A stretch of 64,000 nucleotides of DNA from Polaromonas glacialis (GTDB lineage: Bacteria > Pseudomonadota > Gammaproteobacteria > Burkholderiales > Burkholderiaceae_C), in assembly GCF_000709345.1 (NCBI RefSeq), contig NZ_KL448323.1, positions 3,819,745-3,883,744 on the forward strand. The letters run 5' to 3'. The notes under the pieces are model-generated. The model did not search any database and was not told the origin of the DNA. It worked only from the letters and a program-made list of their open reading frames with translations. The position numbers and the translations under genes are program-made. The stretch's first letter is position 1, and each line of letters opens with the position of its first letter. Shown here piece by piece: positions 41,863-50,091 of this stretch.

Positions 41863-42456
41863 ATGAAAGAAATGCGGCTGCGAGTCATGGGGCAAGTCAT
41901 GGCATTTCTGAAGGGCGCAACGCGTGCTCGGGCCGGCTCTGTCAGGTGGTTTTGGGTTGCCAACGGGTTGCGGCTGCAGCGCACGCGGGAGCAGTTGGCG
42001 ATGGCGGCCATGCTCGCCGTGGGCGCGGTGGCGGGAGTCCCGCCAGCCGAGGCGGCGGACGGCGCCAATGCCCAAGTCGCCGTCGGCGCCACGGTATTGC
42101 GCCATGCCGGCATTCATATGTTGACGGCGCCGCGCACGGTCAGTATTTCACAGGCCGACATCGCCCGCGGGTATGTGGACGTAGCCATTCCCTCGACGCT
42201 GGAAATCCGTTCGAACAGCCCAACCGGCTACCTGCTCGCGATCGAGAGCCAGGCCGATTTCGCCAGGGGAACCGAGGTGCGCGGCAACGGCGGCGTCGCC
42301 TCGCTCGATCGTTTCGGCGGAATGCTGAGCATTCAGACCGTCGGCCACGGCATGAAAACGACGCCAGTCGAGTTGCGCTTTCGTATCCTGCTCTCGCAAC
42401 AAGCCCGTCCCGGCGTTTACCCTTGGGCGCCCCAGATATGGGTGTTACCCGTCTAG
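41863..42456 (+). CDS. putative exported protein, unrecognised family
   Basis: 197 aa from the ATG at 41863 (MKEMRLRVMGQVMAFLKGAT). A long basic N-terminal region of ~55 residues precedes a hydrophobic segment (LAMAAMLAVGAVAGVPPAEA) with a plausible cleavage site AEA-ADG. The mature ~120 residues look like a beta-sandwich: VGATVLRHAGIHMLTAPRTV, SQADIARGYVDVAIPSTLEI, SNSPTGYLLAIESQADFARG, TPVELRFRILLSQQARPGVY. I have seen similar small secreted proteins near archaic chaperone-usher pilus genes, but none lie here. Convergent with the response regulator at 42462, only 5 bases away. Confidence 0.65.
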   Translation: MKEMRLRVMGQVMAFLKGATRARAGSVRWFWVANGLRLQRTREQLAMAAMLAVGAVAGVPPAEAADGANAQVAVGATVLRHAGIHMLTAPRTVSISQADIARGYVDVAIPSTLEIRSNSPTGYLLAIESQADFARGTEVRGNGGVASLDRFGGMLSIQTVGHGMKTTPVELRFRILLSQQARPGVYPWAPQIWVLPV

Positions 42457-42461
42457 CGACA

Positions 42462-42857
42462 CTAGGCCGCGCACTGGGGCATTCTGGCGGCCATCGACTT
42501 GCAGTAAGCCACCAGGCTGTCGAGTTCGGTGGCCTTGTGATAAACCGCATCGACGCCCAGCCGTTCGCAATGGTGCAGCAGGTGGTCGTTGCGCGCATGG
42601 TTGGTCATCACGAGAATGCTCTGCTCGGGCCGCCGGTTCTGGCAATGCCTGATGACGCCGACACCGGTTCCCTCGCTCAGGAAAAGATCGACCAAGGCAA
42701 TGTCCCACTCGTCGGGATGGCGATCCAGCCAGCCAACCGCCTGGGGTTCCGTGGCGGCCATGCCGACAACCACCGCCTTTGCTTCCGCCGTCAGGATTTG
42801 CGTCAGGTAGGCACATTGGGCGGCACTGTCTTCAACCAGAAACACTCTTAGAGCCAT
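42462..42857 (-). CDS. single-domain response regulator, paralogue of 12552-12932
   Basis: 131 aa receiver-only protein. MALRVFLVEDSAAQCAYLTQ with acidic Glu9-Asp10, phosphoacceptor Asp57 in IALVDLFLSEG, TN in LVMTNHA, and Lys in YHKATELDSL. Spacing and unusual features (WD.A.VDL, TN instead of TS/SA, K.TELD) match the regulator at 12552-12932. AAGGAAA precedes the ATG. It lies downstream of the kinase-like gene 43101-43838 on the same strand, so the pair may signal together. Confidence 0.9.
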   Translation of the reverse strand: MALRVFLVEDSAAQCAYLTQILTAEAKAVVVGMAATEPQAVGWLDRHPDEWDIALVDLFLSEGTGVGVIRHCQNRRPEQSILVMTNHARNDHLLHHCERLGVDAVYHKATELDSLVAYCKSMAARMPQCAA

Positions 42858-42952
42858 TGTTTTCCTTTGAACGAAGGCAGGACATGCTTTTCAGGAAACA
42901 GCCCGGAACACCCGTCAGTAAGGCGTGGAAAGGTCACTTTATTACAAAAGTG

Positions 42953-42967
42953 TCGGATTCGATCCGA
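42953..42967. promoter_or_regulatory. palindrome upstream of the response regulator
   Basis: TCGGAT-TCG-ATCCGA, perfect 6-bp arms, about 96 bases upstream of the regulator start in an AT-rich stretch (42940-43060). A candidate operator; the binding protein is unknown. The 243-base gap holds no gene that I can support. Confidence 0.35.
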
Positions 42968-43100
42968 AATTTACGAAATGTGGATGCTTTCCGTGTCCTG
43001 ACTCTACTTTATTTAATCAAATTTATCAAAATTAAATTGAGATTTGTCAGTTAAATATTGCGTCAAAAGGTGCGCTATGCGGATGGCCAGCAGGAATGAT

Positions 43101-43838
43101 TCAGCGCGTGCCGGCGCGATCGGCGGGCAATCCCTGATGTTGAGAAGTAAGGGAGAAGGTCAGGCGCGCACCGCTGTCGCTGCGCGCGATCCCGACGGCT
43201 TCGGCGCCCGCCAGCAGTTCCAGATCCCGCCAGTTCAACAGCCGGTAGCCGTTCGCCATCGCCATTCTTGCCTGTTGCCGTTCCTGCGGGCTCAGGTCAA
43301 TCGACAGGTCGATGCGGTCAGGGAACACCTGGGCGCGCAGCGTGAGCGTGGCGGGCGCCGTTGATTCGTCGCTCAGGCAGACAAGCGCTGCGCTGACAAC
43401 GCTGCGAAGCGCCCGGCTGGAAAGCTCTGCCGGAACCTGCGACACCTCATTGGCAATGACGAAACCCTTGAGCTTGAACTCGTTGAACAGCAGCGTGGCG
43501 CATTCGTCCACGCCAGCGTCAAAGCGCTGGGAGGCAGCCGGTTTTGGATGAACCCACGTCAGCAGGTCGATGACGGACTTGATGGCCGACTCCGACACGC
43601 TGCCCAGCAGGTCGCAGTCCTGGCGCATGCTGCCCAGGTCCGGGCTGGCCGACTGGAGGCGCCGGTCCATCATGACGGCAATCATGTCCATCGACTGGAA
43701 ATTGCCCATGATCTGGTGCTGAAGCACCGGTGTCAGGCGCTGCAGCAAGGCGTACCGCGCGCCTTCTTCAAGCAGCGACAACTCGGCGCCCGGCGCATTT
43801 CCGGGCAGAGGGGGACTGGTCAAAGTTTTCGGGGTCAT
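43101..43838 (-). CDS. kinase-like protein with degenerate ATPase domain (possible phosphotransferase)
   Basis: 245 aa, no membrane segment. Residues ~25-90 form a helical hairpin like a dimerisation/phosphoacceptor domain with candidate His41 in LTPVLQHQIMGNFQSMDMIA. The C-terminal part has a helix (SRALRSVVSAALVCLSDEST) and strands (TLTLRAQVFPDRIDLSIDLS ... DSGARLTFSL) in the order of a HATPase domain. The N-box Asn and both glycine boxes are missing, so ATP binding is unlikely. This is the layout of ChpT-like histidine phosphotransferases or pseudokinases. It precedes the receiver-only regulator at 42462-42857 on the same strand. The assignment is structural guesswork. Confidence 0.55.
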   Translation of the reverse strand: MTPKTLTSPPLPGNAPGAELSLLEEGARYALLQRLTPVLQHQIMGNFQSMDMIAVMMDRRLQSASPDLGSMRQDCDLLGSVSESAIKSVIDLLTWVHPKPAASQRFDAGVDECATLLFNEFKLKGFVIANEVSQVPAELSSRALRSVVSAALVCLSDESTAPATLTLRAQVFPDRIDLSIDLSPQERQQARMAMANGYRLLNWRDLELLAGAEAVGIARSDSGARLTFSLTSQHQGLPADRAGTR

Positions 43839-44049
43839 CCTGGAAATCCATCGTTGGCAAGGGGAGGTTGTGCTGCAAGGTCCTGCCCGTGATTAAGGGA
43901 AAGGCTCCATTGCGCGCGTGTCGCTTCCCGGGATTCTAGGCTGGCAGCCCGGCCATTGGACCGCCACCTTGCAGCGGTCAGGGATAAGTGAAATACCGGC
44001 GCCGATTCTGGTTACCCAGAGCAAGCGCCGGTCTGGCAGGGGGCCGTTT

Positions 44050-44994
44050 TCAGCCCAGGCTCGCGCCAAGCATGACCTGGCCTTCGATGCAGGTCACCGA
44101 TTCGCCGCCGACCCAGACCTGGCCCTGCGCATCGCGCTCGACATGGACCTGGCCGGCACGCCCCAGGCAAACGCCTTGCGATGCGAGGTAGCGCGTGGGC
44201 ATGCGGCCTTCGGCCATCAGCCACTGCGCCAGACTGGCATTGAAGCTGCCGGTGACCGGGTCTTCGGCAATGCCGATGGCGGCGGCGAAAGCGCGCACTT
44301 CCAGGTCAGGCGCGGCCGGGGTGCCGTGCTGTTTCGCGGTGTCAAGGTCGAACGCGCGCGCTTCACGGTTGGCCCGGGCGATCAGCAAGGGCGTTTCCTC
44401 GGGCGGGTAAAGGGCTGCGACGCCGACCTTCACCCCGAATTTTTCAAGCGCCGAATGGTCGGGCGCCAGCTGCAGCACGGATTCCACGCTGCCCAGCAGC
44501 AGGCCCAGCCACACCGGTCCGTTGTCCAGCAGCTGCGCGTCCAGCACCTGCCCGGCTTGCAGCCCGAGTGCCTGGACCACCTGCGCCAGCAGTTCGGCGC
44601 CGGGCTCGGTGCGCAGCAGCGGCGGCGCGGCAAAGGCAAGCCGCTGCGTTCCCTTTTCACTCCGGATGTTGACCAGGCCCACCTGGCATTCCTGCACGAT
44701 CAGGCCTGCTTCCTTCGGCTGTCCGCCGGCCTGCAGCCAGGCGTGGCAGCTGCCCAGCGTCGGATGGCCGGCAAAGGGCAGTTCGCCGCCGGGCGTGAAG
44801 ATGCGCACCCGGTAGTCGGCCAATGCATCGGTGGGCGGCAGCAGGAAAGTGGTTTCCGACAGGTTCGTCCAGCGGGCAAAGCGCTGCATCGCCACGTCGT
44901 CGAGCCCGCTGCCGTCGAGCACGACCGCCAGCGGGTTTCCCTGATAAGGAACGGATGTGAAAACGTCAACTTGCCGGAACGGACGAGGTGTCAT
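44050..44994 (-). CDS. PhzF family isomerase/epimerase-like protein
   Basis: 314 aa from the ATG at 44994 (MTPRPFRQVDVFTSVPYQGN) with AGGAAA upstream; the frame is open to 45048. Typical PhzF features: YQGNPLAVVLDG, NLSETTFLLPP with the catalytic Glu near residue 48, YRVRIFTPGGELPFAGHPTL and GSFNASLAQWLMAEGRMPTR. The family includes diaminopimelate-epimerase-fold isomerases such as PhzF of phenazine synthesis, but most members have no known substrate. No phenazine genes are nearby. Close behind the aminotransferase gene (31 bases), so likely one unit. Confidence 0.93.
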   Translation of the reverse strand: MTPRPFRQVDVFTSVPYQGNPLAVVLDGSGLDDVAMQRFARWTNLSETTFLLPPTDALADYRVRIFTPGGELPFAGHPTLGSCHAWLQAGGQPKEAGLIVQECQVGLVNIRSEKGTQRLAFAAPPLLRTEPGAELLAQVVQALGLQAGQVLDAQLLDNGPVWLGLLLGSVESVLQLAPDHSALEKFGVKVGVAALYPPEETPLLIARANREARAFDLDTAKQHGTPAAPDLEVRAFAAAIGIAEDPVTGSFNASLAQWLMAEGRMPTRYLASQGVCLGRAGQVHVERDAQGQVWVGGESVTCIEGQVMLGASLG

Positions 44995-45025
44995 GGATTG
45001 CTTTCCTGGGCAGGGTCTCGGCGTT

Positions 45026-46246
45026 TCAAACCAGGGGAAGTGCTTCAAGGGGCTGGCTGATGCTGGCCGCTAGAGCGCTTGCGTCGGCGCGCATGTCCCG
45101 GATGGCAGCGGCCAGCGCGGCAATGCCGATGTCGATCTGCGCCACGCTGGAGGTCACGAAGGACAGCCGCAGCGTGCGGGCATCGGGCTTGCCGGCATAA
45201 AACGCCCAGCCCGGCACAAACGCGACATTGCGCTCGACCGCCCTGGGCAGCAGCTCCACCGCATTCATGCCTTCGGGCAGGCGCACCCACAGGAACATGC
45301 CGCCGGCCGGCGTGTTCCATTCGACGCCGTCGGGCATCTCGCGCGTCATGGCGGCCAGCATGGCGTTGCGCTGGGATTTGTAGAGCGCGCGGATGGTCGG
45401 AACATGGCGATCCAGGAAGCCGTCCTTCATCACTTCGGCCACCAGGCGCTGGTTGAAGCCGGGGCTGTGCAGGTCGGCGGCCTGCTTGGCCTGCAGCAGC
45501 TTGGGGAAGATGGACGCGGGCGCGACCATGAAACCCAGCCGCAGCCCCGGCGCGAGCACCTTGGAGAACGAGCCCAGGTAGATGCAGTCCTCGGGGTTGC
45601 GCGCGGTCAGGGGCAGTGGCGGCGGCGTGTCGAACCACAGGTCGCCGTAGGGGTTGTCTTCAACCAGCGGCAGGCCCAGGCGCGCCGCCTCCGCGCTCAG
45701 CGCTGCGCGGCGTGATTCCGGCATGGTGCGGCCGGTCGGGTTCTGGAAGTTCGGCAGCACGTAGAAAAAGCGCGCGCCTTCGGCCTTGGCGGCCAGGTCG
45801 GCAATGTCCACGCCGCCATCGTCGCTGGCGACGCTGACAATCTCTGGCTCCATCGGCGTGAAGGCCTGCAGCGCGCCGAGGTAGGTCGGCGTTTCCACCA
45901 GCACGCGGCTGCCCTCGTCGATCAGCACCTTGGCGACCAGGTCCAGTCCCTGCTGCGAACCGGTGGTGATCAAGACCAGCGCCGGGTCCACGTTCCAAGG
46001 CAGCATCGCTGCCACCATCTCGCGCAGCGGCGCGTAGCCTTCGCTGGCCGCGTACTGCAGCGCGGCATGGCCGTCTTCGCGCAGCACCTTTTCGCAGGCC
46101 GCGCTGAAGGCGCTGACCGGAAAGGTCTTGGGCGAGGGCAGGCCGCCGGCAAAGCTGATGATGCCGGGCTTTTCGGTGACCTTCAGGATCTCGCGGATCA
46201 CCGACGGGTTCATTTTTTCGGCGCGTCGCGCCTGTGTCCATTTCAT
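45026..46246 (-). CDS. PLP-dependent aminotransferase (2-aminoadipate/LysN type)
   Basis: 406 aa. Fold-type I class I/II aminotransferase: IISFAGGLPSPKTFP (N-terminal substrate region), TTGSQQGLDLVAKVL, NFQNPTGRTM, VEDNPYGDLWFD, and the PLP lysine in YLGSFSKVLAPGLRLGFMVA. It lacks an N-terminal winged helix, so it is an enzyme and not a MocR regulator. Related enzymes use 2-aminoadipate, aromatic or branched-chain amino acids. GGAGAC precedes the start. First of the minus-strand pair with phzF-like. Confidence 0.92.
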   Translation of the reverse strand: MKWTQARRAEKMNPSVIREILKVTEKPGIISFAGGLPSPKTFPVSAFSAACEKVLREDGHAALQYAASEGYAPLREMVAAMLPWNVDPALVLITTGSQQGLDLVAKVLIDEGSRVLVETPTYLGALQAFTPMEPEIVSVASDDGGVDIADLAAKAEGARFFYVLPNFQNPTGRTMPESRRAALSAEAARLGLPLVEDNPYGDLWFDTPPPLPLTARNPEDCIYLGSFSKVLAPGLRLGFMVAPASIFPKLLQAKQAADLHSPGFNQRLVAEVMKDGFLDRHVPTIRALYKSQRNAMLAAMTREMPDGVEWNTPAGGMFLWVRLPEGMNAVELLPRAVERNVAFVPGWAFYAGKPDARTLRLSFVTSSVAQIDIGIAALAAAIRDMRADASALAASISQPLEALPLV

Positions 46247-46299
46247 TTCAGTCTCCTGTTGATGACCCGATTGTCAGATAGATGGGGATGCCGGCCGAA

Positions 46300-47250
46300 T
46301 CAGCCTTTGGCCGTCAGGGGCTTGGAGGGCATCGCGTTCACCGGCATTTTCTTGCCGATGAACACCGTCGCCATCACCGCCAGGCCAAAGCCCACCGTCA
46401 CTGCGTCCAGCCGCTCGCCCAGCAGCGGCACGGCAAACAGCATCGACAGGAAAGGCTGCACCAGTTGCACCTGGCTGACCCGCACCGTGCCGCCCAGCGC
46501 CAGGCCCCGGTACCAGGCAAAAAACCCCAGCCACATCGAAAACACCGCCACATACGAAAAGCCCCACCACGCACTGGCCTTCAGGGGTGCCACCGGCCAG
46601 CTGGTGATGGACAGCGGCAGCGTCAGCGGCAGGGCCATGACCAGCGCCCAGCAAATCACATGGTCGGCGCGCATCTGCTGCGACAGCCGCCCGCCGTAGC
46701 CGTAGCCGACAGCGGCGCACAGGACAGCCGCCAGCAGCAGCAGATCAGCCGGCTGAATGCGCAAACCGTCAGTGGAGCCGGAGCGCAGCAGGGCAAATGC
46801 CATCACCAGCGCGCTGCCCACGGATGCGCACAGCCAAAAGCCATTCGAAGGCCGCTGGCGATGCAGCAGGGCGCCCACGGCAGCGGTTGCCAGCGGCAGC
46901 ATGCCAATGATGACGCTGGCATGCATAGCCTCGACATGGCGCATGGCCAGCGAGGTCAACAGTGGAAAGCCCAGCACCACGCCAGCCGCCGTGATCGCCA
47001 GCGGCCGCCAGTCCTGCCGCCGGGGCAACGGCGCCCGGGTCGCAAACAGGAGCAGCGCGGACAAGGCAGCAGCCACCACAGCCCGGCCCATCGAAATAAA
47101 GACGCTGGACATTTGCGGCGCATCATGGCTGCCAACCGCCAGGCGGGTCATGGGCAGCGTGGCGGCAAAAATCACGATGCCGAGCAGGCCCAGCCACAGC
47201 CCCCGGGTGATATCGGCCTGAGGGTGCCGGGTGTTGTCGGGGTGAGTCAT
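46300..47250 (-). CDS. EamA/DMT family transporter
   Basis: 316 aa with ten predicted transmembrane helices in two EamA repeats (LWLGLLGIVIFAATLPMTRL ... VIIGMLPLATAAVGALLHRQ; WWGFSYVAVFSMWLGFFAWY ... VQLVQPFLSMLFAVPLLGER). The second-repeat motif QPFLSMLFAVPLLGE is typical. Probably an exporter of a metabolite or amino acid. Its ATG overlaps the end of the LysE-family gene (ATGA), so the two are translationally coupled. Confidence 0.9.
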   Translation of the reverse strand: MTHPDNTRHPQADITRGLWLGLLGIVIFAATLPMTRLAVGSHDAPQMSSVFISMGRAVVAAALSALLLFATRAPLPRRQDWRPLAITAAGVVLGFPLLTSLAMRHVEAMHASVIIGMLPLATAAVGALLHRQRPSNGFWLCASVGSALVMAFALLRSGSTDGLRIQPADLLLLAAVLCAAVGYGYGGRLSQQMRADHVICWALVMALPLTLPLSITSWPVAPLKASAWWGFSYVAVFSMWLGFFAWYRGLALGGTVRVSQVQLVQPFLSMLFAVPLLGERLDAVTVGFGLAVMATVFIGKKMPVNAMPSKPLTAKG

Positions 47251-47858
47251 ATGAACAGCATCCAGAGGGCGGTGACCACCAGCACGGCGGCCATGGCGCG
47301 GTTAAAGACGACCAGCCGGCGGCCCGAGCCCAGCGGTCCGGCCAGCCATTCGCGCAGCAGCGAGCCGGCCAGCGCATACGTCAGGTTGCTGGCAAAGGCA
47401 AAGGCCAGCATCACCGGCAGCACCACGGCCATGCGCTGGCCGGGGTCGGCGCGGCCGGCAATCCAGCCGCTGACAATCGCCAGCGCCAGCATCCAGGCCT
47501 TGATGTTGACAAACTGCAGCGCCGCGCCCTGCCAGAAGGTAACGCTCAGCCGCGCTGCGTCGGCCTGGCTCAACTGGCGCGAGCGCGCTATTTTTGACGC
47601 CAGCCACAGCAGGTAGGCCACGCCGGCGAGCTTGATCGCCCAGCTCAGCAGCGGCACCGCCACCACCAGCGCCCCCAGGCCCAGCGCGCAGACCGCCAGC
47701 AGCACGCCCCAGCCCACCGGCACGGCGCAGACAAATGGCATGGCGCGGCGCAGGCCATGGTTGGCCGCGAGCGCGGTGGACAGCGTGGTGTTGGGGCCGG
47801 GCGTGAAACTCATGGCCGTGGCCAGGACGAGCAGCGCGGTAAATTCTTGCCAGTTCAT
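47247..47858 (-). CDS. LysE/RhtB family exporter
   Basis: 203 aa from the ATG at 47858 (MNWQEFTALLVLATAMSFTP); an open frame upstream is not meaningful. The family hallmark SFTPGPNTTLSTALAANHGL occurs at residues 17-36, followed by five further hydrophobic segments and FWQGAALQFVNIKAWMLALA (usual NPK replaced by NIK). Amino-acid efflux is the family role. Divergent from the MocR regulator at 47977, with a strong inverted repeat in the gap, and coupled to the downstream DMT gene. Confidence 0.92.
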   Translation of the reverse strand: MNWQEFTALLVLATAMSFTPGPNTTLSTALAANHGLRRAMPFVCAVPVGWGVLLAVCALGLGALVVAVPLLSWAIKLAGVAYLLWLASKIARSRQLSQADAARLSVTFWQGAALQFVNIKAWMLALAIVSGWIAGRADPGQRMAVVLPVMLAFAFASNLTYALAGSLLREWLAGPLGSGRRLVVFNRAMAAVLVVTALWMLFI

Positions 47859-47892
47859 GGCGATGACTTTATAGTTTGCAGCAGCACACTGC

Positions 47893-47929
47893 CAATACAG
47901 TTTGAGCAACAAATCAAAAAACTGTATTG
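47893..47929. promoter_or_regulatory. long inverted repeat between lysE-type and mocR-type genes
   Basis: CAATACAGTTT (47893-47903) and its exact reverse complement AAACTGTATTG (47919-47929), 26 bp centre to centre. A related TATAGTTTGCAGC occurs just upstream in direct orientation. It is positioned to control both divergent genes and is a likely MocR binding site. Confidence 0.6.
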
Positions 47930-47976
47930 CCCGTTTTGACAGCACACGGCAGGGCGCCCTGCCAGAAAAGACAGCC

Positions 47977-49401
47977 ATGCTGATGAAAACCGCTTCCCAG
48001 TCCCTGGCTGAACAGCTCTGCGCGCGTTTCGCCGAACGCATCCGCACCCGCTTGCTGGCCCTTGGCGCACGCCTGCCGTCGGTGCGGCTGTGCGCCGAGC
48101 AGCAGGGCGTGAGCGTGTCCACCGTGGTGGCCGCCTATGACCAGCTGCAGGCGCAGGGGCTGGTGGTGGCGCGCAAGAACCGGGGATTTTTTGTCCGGGA
48201 TTTGGCATCAAATATGCCGTTTGCGCAGGCTGCATATGCGCAAGCAGCTATTGAAAACATAGCAGTCTCAGCGCGTGCGCCGGTCGATGCCGCTGCGCTG
48301 ATTCGCGGCATGTTCCATTCGGTCAGCCACAAGCCGCAACCGGGCATGGGCGTGTTTCCGGCGGAATGGCTGGAAGCGGGCTTCCTGCTGGCGGCAGTGC
48401 GAAAGGTCACCAGCGCCAGCGCGCTGCGCGAGCTGTCGCTGCACTACGGCGAGCCCATGGGCGACAGCGGCCTGCGCCGCGCGCTGTCGCAGCGGCTGGG
48501 CGCGCTCAACATTCCGGCTGATCCCGGGCAGATCATCACCACCGTCGGCGCCACCCATGCGCTGGACATCATCAGCCGCACGCTGCTGCGCGCCGGCGAC
48601 TGCGTGATGGTCGAGGAGCCCGGCTGGGCGGTGGAGTTTGCCCGGCTCGATGCCCTGGGCATGCGCATCCTGCCGGTGCCGCGCCGTGCCGACGGACCCG
48701 ACCTGGAGGTGATGGCGCAGTATTGCCAATTGCACAGCCCCAAGCTGTTTGTCAGCGTCAGCGTGTTCCACAACCCGACTGGCCATTGCCTGGCCCCTGG
48801 CAGCGCCCACCGGCTGCTGCAACTGGCCAGCCAGCACGACTTCCACATCGCCGAGGACGACACCTACAGCCATTTGGCACCCGACCATGCCACGCGGCTG
48901 TGCGCACTCGACGGCCTGCAGCGCACGATTTACGTCAGCGGGTTTTCCAAGATTCTGGCGCCCGGCTGGCGCGTGGGCTTCATGGCCGCGCCGCCCGAGC
49001 TGGTCGAGCGCCTGCTCAACACCAAGCTGCTCGCCACCCTGACGACGCCCGCGCTGCTGGAGAAAGCCCTGGCGTGGTGCATCGACCAGGGCCAGCTGCG
49101 CCGCCACGCCGAACGCATCCGCAGCCGGCTCGACCAGGCGCGCGGGCGCAGCGTCAAGCTGGCGCTGGCCCATGGCTGCAGCTTCGCCGCCGAGCCCGCA
49201 GGCCTGTTCGGCTGGGTCGAGACCGGCGTGGACACCGACGCGCTGGCGCAACGCCTGCTCGACGAGGACTATTTGATCGCGCCCGGCTCGCTGTTCCATG
49301 CGGTGCGCAAGCCCGGCACGCTGATGCGGATCAACTTCGCGACGACGCAAGACGCCGCGTTCTGGAAAGTATTCACGCGGCTGCGGGATGGCATGCGCTG
49401 A
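47977..49401 (+). CDS. MocR/PdxR-type GntR regulator with aminotransferase domain
   Basis: 474 aa from the ATG at 47977 (MLMKTASQSLAEQLCARFAE); ATG 47983 is an alternative. N-terminal GntR winged helix (LGARLPSVRLCAEQQGVSVS, TVVAAYDQLQAQGLVVARKN) to ~residue 72. A linker of ~25 residues is encoded by a repeat (48200-48265). Then an aminotransferase-like domain with VFHNPTGHCLAPGS, EDDTYSHL and PLP lysine in YVSGFSKILAPGWRVGFMAA. It probably senses PLP or an amino-PLP adduct and controls the divergent exporter genes. Full-length for the family. Confidence 0.93.
   Translation: MLMKTASQSLAEQLCARFAERIRTRLLALGARLPSVRLCAEQQGVSVSTVVAAYDQLQAQGLVVARKNRGFFVRDLASNMPFAQAAYAQAAIENIAVSARAPVDAAALIRGMFHSVSHKPQPGMGVFPAEWLEAGFLLAAVRKVTSASALRELSLHYGEPMGDSGLRRALSQRLGALNIPADPGQIITTVGATHALDIISRTLLRAGDCVMVEEPGWAVEFARLDALGMRILPVPRRADGPDLEVMAQYCQLHSPKLFVSVSVFHNPTGHCLAPGSAHRLLQLASQHDFHIAEDDTYSHLAPDHATRLCALDGLQRTIYVSGFSKILAPGWRVGFMAAPPELVERLLNTKLLATLTTPALLEKALAWCIDQGQLRRHAERIRSRLDQARGRSVKLALAHGCSFAAEPAGLFGWVETGVDTDALAQRLLDEDYLIAPGSLFHAVRKPGTLMRINFATTQDAAFWKVFTRLRDGMR
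48200..48265 (+). repeat. Comamonadaceae repeat inside the MocR linker
   Basis: GATTTGGCATCAAATATGCC, GTTTGCGCAGGCTGCATATG, CGCAAGCAGCTATTGAAAAC then ATAGCAG. The TTTGCGCAGGC...TGCGCAA.CAGCTATT...ATAGC pattern equals that of the intergenic copy at 39920-39987. It is in frame and encodes roughly LASNMPFAQAAYAQAAIENI of the regulator, between its two domains. Confidence 0.8.
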
Positions 49402-50091
49402 AGCGCTTTCGGGCCTACCCGGCTGCGTCTGGGAACCGGTGGCTTGCAGGCCCTTTCTTTTCTGCATTGGGTATTAATTGCAGAGCAATTTACGCACGGG
49501 CATATGGAATCTCAGCCTGTTTTCGACAGAAATCACCCCGGTGCGCCCAGCCGAATGAAGAGCGCTGTCCGGATTTTTATTGCGTCTGCGTGGATTGCAA
49601 GTCCGTTACCTTGTTTCGAATCCCGATTCGATGGCGGAAATACACGCTTGTTGTAACCAGTTGCCGCTAGAGGAATGCCTGCTGCCGGGCAATGGCTGCG
49701 CCACTGCATGCAAGGGGCCGGCTGTTCGTGCGCATGGCGTTTTGAAGGTGGCGCCATCAGCCTCACTTGTCTTGGGCGATTCTTTGCAAAATATGTTTCA
49801 TGAGAGTTACGAATACAGAAGAGAAAATGTCAGTTTTAAAAGTAACAGTAAGTAATTATTTTGCTAAAAAACTGATTAATTGTTGTTTTTAAGTGGGAAA
49901 TTTCCGTTGTTTTCGTGAATTTATTCGTCTTTTGCTATGTTATTCGTAATTTTTGTAACTTGCTTAATATCTTTTAGCATAGAGTTACATTTTATTTAAA
50001 TTGCAATCGACACAGTAACAAGTTGTGCTGCAGCCTCCAGCGTTTATCGCAGTGGTTCGCATCAGATGTGTCACCGCCGGATATCACCCTG
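49402..50091. other. 690-base intergenic region upstream of the surface-protein operon
   Basis: No supported gene. From about 49780 to 50010 the sequence is very AT-rich (runs such as TTATTTTGC, TTTTTAAGTGGG), in sharp contrast to the GC-rich genes around it, and probably holds the promoter of the operon starting at 50092. A 91-codon frame at 49580-49855 lacks a ribosome site and recognisable features. Confidence 0.6.

Noticed and set aside
44050..46246. Phenazine biosynthesis cluster around the PhzF homologue
   Set aside because: No other phz genes are present; PhzF-family members are common orphans and the neighbour is a generic aminotransferase.
49444..49855. Short frames in the gap before the surface-protein operon
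   Set aside because: Two overlapping frames without ribosome sites; AT-rich regulatory region is the simpler reading.
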